From Antilocapra americana (taxonomy: Eukaryota; Chordata; Mammalia; Artiodactyla; Antilocapridae): a DNA stretch of 64,000 bases. Position numbers and translations under genes: made by a program. Under the pieces are notes generated by a model that was not told where the DNA came from, made no database searches, and saw only the letters and a list, made by a program, of their open reading frames with translations. This document shows, in pieces, positions 52,201-61,510 of this stretch. Within the stretch, counting starts at the first letter, position 1; every line of letters starts with the position of its first letter. The DNA lies in the NCBI GenBank assembly GCA_007570785.1, contig ML660201.1:46738949-46802948 (forward strand), given 5' to 3'.

Positions 52201-52807
52201 AAAAAGAATCGCCAAAACCCAGAAGCTGGCAACGCAAAATGCTGTTGAGGATGTGGAGCAACAGGAACTCTCATCTGTTGCTGATAGGAATGCTAAATGT
52301 ACAGCCGCTTTGAAGTATGTTTTGACAGTTTCTTTATAAAACTAAACTTACTCTTACCAGTGATCCATCAATCATGCTCTTTGGTGTTTACCCAAAAAAG
52401 CCGAAAATGTATGCATGCAGAAAAACCTGCACATAGATATTTATAACAGCTTTATTAATAATTGCCAAAACTTGGAAACAACTGAAATTTCATCATCAGT
52501 AGGTGAATGGATAAATAAACTGGTACATCCAGACAATGAAATATTAAGCAGGACTAAGAAAGAGTTTTCTATTAAGCTATGAAAAGACATGGAGGAAACT
52601 TAAATACATTTTATTTACTAAATGAAAGAAGCCAATCTTGAAAAGGCTACATACTGCAGGATTCAAACCATATGACATTCTGGAAAAGGCAAAACTGTGA
52701 CGATAGTAAAAAGATCACTAGTTGCCAGGGGCTAAAGGGGATGGGAGGGTTGAAAAAGTGGAACACAGAGGATTTTTAGGGCAGTTAAACTATTGTGTAT
52801 GATACTA

Positions 52808-54806
52808 TTAGGTTGGTGCAAATGTAACTGCAGTTTTGGACTATGAACTTTAAATCATAACTAGGCTCAGGCACATCTTTATTAATCAAAATAGGAACCA
52901 TTACAATCAATGTATTTTTGCCAATGAGAAGTAAGTTTGTTTATTCCTGTAGCATAAAAATCCATGCTTCAGGAATTGAGGAACTCTTGGAAAGTGTTTT
53001 CTGCCTCCTGCTGGTTGTGGAAGCATTTTCCCTGCAGAAAGCTGTCAAGATGCTTGAAGAAGTGGTAGTCAGTTGGTGAGAGGTCAGGTAAGTATGGCCA
53101 ATGAGGCAAAACTTCATAGCCCAATTTGGTCAGCTTTTTTTTTTTTAAATTGTGTTGGTTTTGCCATACAATGACATGAAACCGCCATGGGTTTACATAT
53201 GCTCCCCCTCCAGAACCCCCCTCCCTCCTCCCTCCCGATTCCCTCCCCCTGGGACATCTCGGTGCACCAGCCCCGAGCATCAACCCTGGGCTGGCGATTG
53301 ATTTCACATATGATAATTAACATGTTTCAATGTCATTCTCCCATATCATCCCACCCTTGCCCTCTTCCACAGAGTCCAAGAGTCTGTTCTATACATCTGC
53401 GTTCCTTTTGCTGTCTCACATGCAGGATTCTCGTTACCATCTTTCTAAATTCCATATATATGCGTTAGTATACTGTATTGTTGTTTTTCCTTCTGGCTTA
53501 CTTCACTCTGGATAATAGGTTCCAGTTCCGTCCACCTGAGTAGAACTGATTCAAATGAATTTTTTTTAATGCTGAGTAATATTCCATTGTGTATATGTAC
53601 CACAGCTTTCTTATCCATTCGTCAGTTGATGGGCATCTAGGTTGCTTCCACATCCTGGCTATTGTAAACAATGCGGTGATGAACATTGGGGTACACGTGT
53701 CTCTTTCACTTCTGGCTTCCTCGGTGTGTATGCCCAGCAGTGAGATTGCTGGGTCATATGGCAGTTCTATTTGCAGTTTTTTAAGGAGTCTCCACACTGT
53801 TTTTCACAGTGGCTGTACTAGTTTGCATTCCCACCAACAGTGTAAGAGGGTCAGCTTTTGAAGCATTGGTTTTGTGACGTGCAGTCAGGTGTTGTGGAGA
53901 AGAACTGGGCCCTTTCTGTTGACCACTGTTGGCTGCAGGCATTGTTGGTTTCAGTGCATCTCATTGATTTGCTGAGAAAACTTCTCAAATGTCATGGTTT
54001 CACTGGCATTCAGAAAGCTGTAGTGGATCAGACCATCAGCAGATCACCAAACAGGAACCGTGACCTTTCTTTTGGTGCAAGTCTGGCTTTGAACAGTGCT
54101 TTGGAGCTGCTTCTCGTTCCAGTCACTGAGCAGGCTGTCACCAGTTGTGTATAATCCCACTTTGTGTCTCATGTCACAATCTGATTGAGAAATGGTCCAT
54201 GGTTGTTGCATAGAATAAGAGAAGATGATCCTTCAAAATGATTTCTTTTTAAAATTTTCAGTCAACTCATGAGGCACCCACTTATTCAGCTTTTTCACGT
54301 TTCCAATTTGCTTCAAGTGCCAAACCACCATAGATTGGTTAATGTCGAGTTCTTGGGCAACTTCTCGTGTAATTGTGAGAGGATCAGCTTTGATGATTGC
54401 TCTCAATTAGTAGTTACGAACTTCTGATGGCCAACCAGTATGCTCCTCATCTTCAAGGCTCTTGTCTCTTTTGCAAAACTTCTGGAACCACCACTGCACT
54501 GTATGTTCATTAGCAGTTCCTGGGCCAAATGCATCATTGATGTTGTGAGTTGTGTCTGCTGCTTTACAAACCATTTTGAACTCGAATTAGAAAATCGTTT
54601 GAATTTGCTTCTTGTCTGACATCATTTCCCTGGCCTAAAATAAATATAAAATAAATGACAAGTAGTAAGTCATTAGCAAAAACACATAAAGGAAGAAATA
54701 CACATTAAAATGATGTATAACGACCACATTTATTTAAAAATGTATTCCAATATCAAACGGCAACTTTCACCAATGCAAAACTTCAATTACTTTTGCACCA
54801 GCCTAA
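52808..54806 (-). mobile_element. Mariner (Hsmar1/Mariner1_BT-like) transposon with nested L1
   Basis: Terminal inverted repeats TTAGGTTGGTGCAAA (52808) and TTTTGCACCAGCCTAA (ending 54806) are flanked by TA on both sides. Without the L1 insertion the element is about 1.28 kb, the normal mariner length. The minus strand encodes a decayed transposase, recognisable by LPDLSPTDYHFFKHLDSFLQ (D,D34D third Asp region). Stops, frameshifts and the L1 make it inactive. Confidence 0.92.
53139..53848 (-). mobile_element. L1 (ruminant L1-BT-type) 3' fragment inserted in the mariner
   Basis: A T-run at 53135-53146 marks the reversed poly(A) tail. Reversed L1 landmarks are CCATTGTGTATATGTACCAC and TTGCATTCCCACCAACAGTG. 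The target-site duplication GGTCAGCTTTT occurs at 53128-53138 and 53849-53859. Confidence 0.92.
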
Positions 54807-55099
54807 TATAATGGTACATACATGTCATTATATATTATACATTTGTCCAAATCCATAGAAGGTACATCACCAGAAGTGAACTCTAAGGTAATCTGTGGAC
54901 TTTGGGTGATAATGATATGTTGATCTTGGATCAGCATTTATAATAAATGTACGCATGTGTGGGAGCAGAAAGTATATGAGAAATCTGTGGACCTTCTGCT
55001 CCATTTTTCAGTGAGCCTAAAATTACTCTAAAAGATTAAACCTATTTAAAAAAATAATTATTATTTTTAAAATTTTTATTACTAAAAATAAATAATAAA

Positions 55100-55415
55100 A
55101 AAAAAGCAAGAGGAGAGATTTGGCATATCCATACAGTGGAAAACTACTAAGCAATAAAAAGGAATAAACAGCTGACGGGTACAATGACATGGATAATTCT
55201 CAAAATAATTATAGAGTGAGAAGACAAATTCATTAAAGAACACATACTGAATGACTCCATTTACATAAAGTTCTAGAAAATGGAAATTAATCTGTCATAG
55301 AGAAGGAATACTAATGGGCAAAAAGAAACTTGAGGGTGATATGTTAGCTATCTTGATTATGGTTATGTTTCATAGGTGTATACATAAATGAAATTGTGTC
55401 AAATTATACAGTTAT
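55100..55415 (+). mobile_element. L1 3' end fragment
   Basis: GGAAAACTACTAAGCAATAA, AATGACTCCATTTACATAAA and CGATTATGG-like order of an L1 ORF2 3' end. Separate from the copy ending at about 55065, which it partly duplicates in type. Confidence 0.6.
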
Positions 55416-55416
55416 T

Positions 55417-55541
55417 TTTGTTTGTTTTTTTGGCCATATCTCATCTTTTGTGGGATCTTAGTTCCCCTTTGAGGGATTGAACCTGGTCCCTTGGCAGTGA
55501 AAGTGTCGATTCCTAGCCACTGTACTGCCAGGGAATTCCCT
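55417..55541 (-). mobile_element. CHR-type SINE (antisense)
   Basis: Ends CTGTACTGCCAGGGAATTCC, the reversed head. GGGATTGAACCTGGTCCCTT is the reversed box. Confidence 0.88.
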
Positions 55542-56790
55542 CTACAACTACTTGACCTACCATTTTTAAGATTTATCTCTATGGATTCAAGTATCTGTAG
55601 CCGATTTATAGCAACTCCAATATTTTATTGTGTAATTAGAGGCCAGTTTTCTCACTGTGCTCTAGATAACCATTCAGCCTTTTTTTAGTTCTTCCCCTAT
55701 GCAGATAGAGCAATGAACTTCCTGTCGTTGTGAATACATGTGGGAGGGGATCTCCAGAGTAACTATACTAACAGGATGGACTTTCTGGCTAGTAGGGCTT
55801 GTGTAATACAAGCCCTACTGTTTCCTGTTGTTGAACTTTTCACTGGTACATTTTTATAGGCTCATCACCAGCTTCTTCATGTTAGAAAAAGGAGTGAACT
55901 GTTCACATGACTATGTTATAAGTGAGAGAGACAATAATCTGCCTAAGACAAGCTTGGAATGGAACCATGCTGTCAGATATTTTCATGCTGCTGCTTTTGC
56001 TCCTCTGTTATGCTCTCTCCTCCTTCACTTGGGACCTTAACATTCACCTGCCAACGGTTAGTGTTCTCAGTTACCACAAACTCCTAAGAACTTGACAGAG
56101 ATTTAGTCTGAAGCAGCATTTTTATCCTAAGAGCCACCAGGCCCTTTAGCATTTCTTCTGACTCCATGAAATGCATTCTAAATTTATATCCCTGGCAGTA
56201 TGGTTACGGTTTTAAAAATACAGGATTTGCTTTTAAAATGTTCTTTGGTATTTCATTGACTGTGAGTTCATCAGACTCCACTGTGAAGCCTTATGTTTCT
56301 ATATATAAGGACTCTCCCAAGCTGAAAGGTAGGTTTTAGTGCTGAGGGGCAGGTTTCTCTCAAAGAGAAGAACAGAGCAGAAAGCACAGAGAGTAGCAGG
56401 CTGGGCACTGCCTCAACAATCAGGAGCATTGTGTAGTCACAACCTCCCTTTGTCACTAAGCAACAAGAAATTGACTTGCTGAGATGCTCATTCTCCAGAG
56501 GTAGCCTCAAAAACGCAAGAGGAAAGTTTATCTTTTCTGCTCCTTTCCTGGAAAGATGCAAAGTGCTTTAATAGGCTCCTGGGTAAGAATGCACTTTACA
56601 ATTAATCCTAGCCCCTGGCCCTGGGGTGGTATCTGAAATTTGAATGACTCAGGTGTAAACTGAGAAGGGTTTTATCTAGCCTCCAGGCTAGGGGAGGATC
56701 CCCGAACTGCCCATTCCTGCTCTGCCATTCTGTGGTCCCCCTAGAGCTGACCTGTTCTTCCAGACACCATGCCCCCTTCCTTGTATCCTG
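55542..56790. other. Intergenic DNA
   Basis: Unique-looking sequence. No exon, RNA gene or clear repeat recognised. Confidence 0.6.
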
Positions 56791-56893
56791 GTCTCATGCC
56801 TGGATTAGATGGTCCTCTTAGTCCTCTGGCCACTCCATTTATTCAGTCTTTTGTTTGATCTTCCCAAACTTCTGTAGTTTGACTGCTCTCTAA

Positions 56894-56960
56894 ACCGGGA
56901 ACATCCTGAGGGTGAAGACTTTTTTCTTCTAGCCCTATGTCCCATGCCTGGAATACAGTC
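56894..56960 (+). repeat. 67-bp direct repeat, left copy
   Basis: Begins ACCGGGAACATCCTGAGGGT and ends GGAATACAGTC. Nearly identical to 59906-59972 and directly flanks the BovB, so it is the probable target-site duplication. Confidence 0.85.
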
Positions 56961-59905
56961 AGTTCAGTTGTTCAGTTGTGTCTGACTCTTTGTGACCCCA
57001 TGAGCTGAAGCACACCAGGCCTCCCTGTCCAATACCAACTCTTGGAGCCCACCCAAACTCATGTCCATTGAGTCGGTGATGCCATCCAACCATCTCATCC
57101 TCTGTGGTCTCCTTCTCCTCCTGCCCTCAATCTTTCCCAGCATCAGGGTCTTTTCAAATGAGTCAGTTCTTCGCATCAGGTGGCCAAAGTATTGGAGTTT
57201 CAGCTTCAACATTAGACCTTCCAATGAACACCCAGGACTGATCTCCTTTAGTCCAAGGGACTCTCAAGAGTCTTCTCCAACACCACAGTTCAAAAGCATC
57301 AACACTTTTTCAGCACTCAGCTTTCTTTATAGTCCAACTCTCACATCCATACATGACTACTAGAAAAACCATAGCCTTGACTAGACGGACCTTTGTCGGC
57401 AAAGTAATGTCTCTGTTTTTTAATATGCTGTCCAGGTTGATCATAACCTTCCTTCCAAGGAGTAAGCGTCTTTTAATTTCATGGCTGCAGTCATCATCTG
57501 CAGTGATTTTGGAGCCCCCCCAAAAATAAAGTTTCTCACTGTTTCCACTGTTTGCCCATCTATTTGCCATGAAGTGATAGGACCAGATGCTGTGATCTTA
57601 GTTTTCTGAATGTCCAGCTTTAAGCCAACTTTTTCACTCTCCTCTTTCACTTTCATCAAGAGGCTCTTTAGTTCCTCTTCACTTTCTGCCATAAGGGTGG
57701 TGTCATCTGCATTTCTGAGGTTATTGGTATTTCTCTTGGCAATCTTGATTCCAGCTTGTGCTTCCTCCAGCCCAGTACATCTCATGATGTACTCTGCATA
57801 AAAATTTAATAAGCAGGGTGACAATATACAACCCTGACATACTCCTTTTCCTACTTGGAACCAGTCTGTTGTTCCATGTCCAGTTCTAACTGTTGCTTCC
57901 TGACCTGCATACAGGTGTTTCAAGAGGCAGGTCAGGTGGTCTGGCATTCCCATCTCTTTCAGAATTTTCCAGTTTATTGTAATCCATAGTCAATAAAGCA
58001 GAAATAGATGTTTTTCTGGAACTCTCTTGCTTTTTTGATGATCCATCGGATGTTGGCAATTTGATCTCTGGTTCCTCTGCCTTTTCTAAAACCAGATTGA
58101 ACATCTGGAAGTTCATGGTTCACGTATTGCTGAAGCCTGGCTTGGAATTTTGAGCATTATTTTATTAGTCTGTGAGATGAGTGCAATTGTGTGGTAGTTT
58201 GAGCGTTTTTTGGCATTTCCTTTCTTTGGGATTGGAATGAAAACTGACTGTTTCCAGTCCTGGGGCCATCGCTGAGTTTTCCAAATTTGCTGACATATTG
58301 AGTGCAGCACTTTCACAGCATCATCTTTCAGGATTTGAAATAGCTCAACTGGAATTCCATCACCTCCACTAGCTTTGTTTGTTCCTAAGACCCACTTGAC
58401 TTCACGTTCCAGCATGGCTGGCTCTAGGTGAGTGATCACTTCATCATGATTAACTGGGTCGTGAAGATCTTTTTTGTACAGTTCTTCTGTGTATTCTTGC
58501 CACCTCTTCTTAATATCTTCTGCTTCTGTCAAGTCCATACCATTTCTGTTTTTTATTGAGCCCATCTTTGTATGAAATGTTCCCTTGGTATCTCTAATTT
58601 TCTTGACGAGTTCTCTAGTCTTTCCCATTCTATTGTTTTCCTCTGTTTCTTTGCATTGATCACTGAGAAAGGCTTTCTTATTTCTCCTTGCTATTCTTTG
58701 GAACTCTGCATTCAAATGGGTATATCTCTCCTTTTCCCCTTTGCTTTTCACTGCTCTTCTATTCACAGCTATTTGTAAGGCCTCCTCAGACAGCCATTTT
58801 GCTTTTTTTACATTTCTTTTTCTTGGGGATGGTCTTGATCCCTATCTTCTGTACAATGTCATGAACCTCTGTCCATAATTCATCAGGCACTCTGTCTATC
58901 AGATCTAGTCCCTGAAATCTATTTGTCACTCCCACTGTATAATCATAAGGGATTTGATTTAGGTCATACCTGAATGGTTTAGTGATTTTCCCCATTTTCT
59001 TCAATTTCAGTCTGAATTTGGCAATAAGGAGTTCATGATCTTAGCCACAGTCAGCTCCTGGTCTTGTTTTTGCTGACTGTATAGAGCTTCTCCATCATTG
59101 GCTGCAAATAATATAATCAATCTGATTTTGGTGTTGGCCATCTGGTGATGTTCCTGTGTAAAGTCTTCTCTTGTGTTGTTGGAAGAGGGTGTTTGCTATG
59201 ACCAGTGCGTTCTCTTGGCAGAACTCTATTAGCCTTTGCCCTGCTTCATTCTGTACTCCAAAGCCAAATTTGCCTGTTACTCCAGGGGTTTCCTGACTAC
59301 CTAACTTTGCATTCCAGTCGCCTATAATGAAAAGGACATCTTTTGGGGGTGTTAGTTCTAAAAGGTCTTGTAGGTCTTCATAGAACCATTCAACTTCAGT
59401 TTCTTCAGTGTTACTGGTTGGGGCATAGACTTAGATTACTGTGATATTGAATGGTTGCCTTGGAAACGAACAGAGATCATTCTGTCGTTTTTGAGACTGC
59501 ATCCAAGTACTGCATTTCGGACTCTTTTGTTGACTATGATGGCAACTCCGTTTCTTCTAAGTGATTCCTGCCCACAGTAGTAGATACAATAGTCATCTGA
59601 GTTAAATTCACCCATTCCAGTCCATTTTAGTTCGCTGATTCCTAGAATGTCGACGTTCACTCTGGCCAGTCTCCTGTTTGACCACTTCCAATTTGCCTTG
59701 ATTCATGGACCTAACATTCCAGGTTCCTATGCAATATTGCTGTTTACAGCATTGGACCTTGCTTCTATCACCTGTCACCTCCACAACCGTGTGTTGTTTT
59801 TGCTTTGGCATCATCCCTTTATTCTTTCTTAAGTTATTTCTCCACTGATCTCCAGTATCATATTGGGCACCTACCAACCTGGGGAATTCATCTAGTTCTT
59901 TCTAG
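56961..59905 (-). mobile_element. BovB LINE, near full length, antisense
   Basis: About 2.95 kb in reverse. The 3' end is at 56961 (reversed CTGAACTGA-type end) and the 5' end at about 59905. The minus strand shows an apurinic-like endonuclease segment (MNVDILGISELKWTGMGEFN) and RT segments LTEAEDIKKRWQEYTEELY, PIPKKGNAKKRSNY and NADDTTLMAESEEEL. Frames are broken in several places. The RT box reads NADD rather than YADD, so the copy is inactive. Confidence 0.95.
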
Positions 59906-59972
59906 ACCGGGAACATCCTGAGGGTAAAGACTTTTTTCTTCTAGCCTTATGTCCCATGCCTGGAATATAGTC
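59906..59972 (+). repeat. 67-bp direct repeat, right copy
   Basis: Begins ACCGGGAACATCCTGAGGGT and ends GGAATATAGTC. Differs from the left copy at only about three positions. Confidence 0.85.
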
Positions 59973-60778
59973 AAGGCCCAGTAACTACTGTTGAAATAAA
60001 CTGAACAGAGAGGAAGGTCTGACAGTAGTAGGATAGACAGACAAGTTTGATGACCCAAGCCCTCAGTGGGATGAAAAGATAAGAAGCCTATTTTGATGCC
60101 CAGAGGCCAGCTTGGGATAGGTTCTTTCTGCTCAGAGCTGTGATTGTGGAGTGAACTAGATACACTAACTATCCTCTCCAGGGAGCATTGAGGACAGTGA
60201 AGTCGGGCCATAGGACTTCCCTGGCCAGACATGTTCAACCATCTTGTCTGCCTCATGACATCAGTACAATACAGCTTCTTATACCCCTGATAGGTGCTCA
60301 TTTCTGTCTTCTGCCAGTCCTTGTCTCTGAAATTCACTTCAAAAGTATCCACTTTTGGTGAAGTACTTCTTTTGGAAAGTTCATCCCTTGTTCCAGTTTC
60401 AGATGGTGCACTGTTCACCCCAGAATAGCAAAGTGTGTCACAAACAGGTGTTAATGACTTTGTCAATCGGTGCAGAATATGGATCAATTTAATCTTTGCT
60501 CTTCAGGGACCTTTGACTTTTATTACTGCAGGGAGGACAAGGAAGGGAACTTCCTCTCAGATCCCCCAGGGAAGGACCTCACCTCTAGATAGCGTCTCTG
60601 TTCTCAAAACTGCTCAGTGCTTCCTAAGTCACCCCAACTCAGAACCCGTCTGGTTCCCTCCATTACTGATGTCTTCCCTTGCTCTTAGAATCCATATTCC
60701 TAATCCAATCTAGGCCCTGCCCCTCCCTGACCACCTCACTTCTCTTCATCTTGCTCACAGTCTTTTAGTCAATAAGGC

Positions 60779-60818
60779 CTTTTTTGTTGTTGTTTCTCTC
60801 TCTCTCTCTCTTTTTTCT
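60779..60818. repeat. Pyrimidine tract
   Basis: TTTTTTGTTGTTGTTTCTCT followed by (CT)n and a T-run; simple repeat. Confidence 0.8.
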
Positions 60819-61081
60819 TTTGGGTTCTTTCAACATAAGTCTCTCTCTGGCTTCTGAATCTTTGCACTTGCAGTTCTCACACATAGGATGCTCTTCGACT
60901 GCTCCTCACATGGCTGACTCCTCCTCACGTTCAGGTACCACCCCCATTGTCATGAGATGCTGTCCCCTGCTACCTGTCACTCTTGATCCAGTCATGAGGT
61001 TCTTTCTTTCCTGACTAGTCATGAGCCAGGGTCTTTCTGTCTTTTCACTGCTGCAGGTCGCCAGTAGTATTAGGATTCTGT

Positions 61082-61175
61082 GAAGAAAGAGAGAGACAGA
61101 GGAAGGAAGAGAGGAAGGAGGGAAGGGAGACAGAGAGAGAGGAGAGAGGGAGGTGAGAAGAAGAAACGAGGGAAT
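61082..61175. repeat. Purine tract
   Basis: GAAGAAAGAGAGAGACAGAG through GAGAAGAAGAAACGAGGG is almost purely G/A for over 90 bases, about 220 bases before the C3orf84 exon. Confidence 0.85.
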
Positions 61176-61396
61176 TCTTTGCTTACACACATACCCCTCC
61201 CAGGTAGGCCAGCACAGCTGAGGCCAACTGTTCTAATGATGGATGGAAAGATTCGTCTGTTGTCTCCAGGGTGTCCCTCCTCCTGTGATTCTCTTTATTC
61301 TGTCAGGAAAGCCCGGGAAAGGCTTCTAGCCTGGGAGGTCTAAGACTTGCGAGGGGGCTTTGGGTGGGATTCACCTTCAAGCCTGCTTTGTTACAG

Positions 61397-61510
61397 CACA
61401 ACAGTGGCTTCTATGGGCACTACAGAGGCCAGTTCAGAAGTGACAGTGCTCGAGAATACCGCCTTGCAGCCAAACCCCAGCCTCCAGCAGTGTTCCTGCG
61501 GCGCTGTCAG
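61397..61510 (+). CDS. C3orf84: C3orf84 orthologue, one internal coding exon
   Basis: A 114-bp exon (38 codons, phase 0 at both ends) with acceptor TTGTTACAG and donor GTAGGA encodes HNSGFYGHYRGQFRSDSARE then YRLAAKPQPPAVFLRRCQ. This matches my recollection of human C3orf84 (I believe also named CIMIP7, a proposed ciliary microtubule inner protein). The short, Tyr/Arg-rich GxYGHYR segment would fit such a role, but this is not shown here. Position and orientation next to IHO1 match human 3p21.31. The start exon and later exons are not found; downstream exons are probably beyond the window. Confidence 0.75.

Larger units (their letters stand above)
51830..55065 (+). mobile_element. Old L1 3' region hosting later insertions
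   Basis: Sense L1 ORF2 end and 3' UTR run 51830-52807 and resume at 54807. Joining GATACTATA to ATGGTACATAC restores the expected L1 order. Insertions are an antisense BovB fragment (52013-52200) and a mariner (52808-54806). Confidence 0.75.
56791..60010 (+). repeat. L2-like repeat split by BovB
   Basis: TTCCCAAACTTCTGTAGTTT, GAACATCCTGAGGGTGAAGA and CCATGCCTGGAATACAGTC, then after the BovB AGGCCCAGTAACTACTGTTG, read as an L2 3' end. BovB occupies 56961-59905. Confidence 0.55.
60011..61396. other. Intergenic or 5' region upstream of the C3orf84 exon
   Basis: Unique sequence with two simple tracts (listed separately). The first C3orf84 exon, which should encode a short N-terminus before HNSGFYGHY, was not found with confidence here. 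Confidence 0.5.

Noticed and set aside
52969..53307. Open frame ending in a mariner transposase-like tail as a SETMAR-type fusion gene
   Set aside because: The frame joins mariner to the inserted L1 by chance; there is no SET domain and the transposase is decayed.
57061..58778. Plus-strand open frames over the second BovB
   Set aside because: Shadows of the antisense BovB reverse transcriptase.
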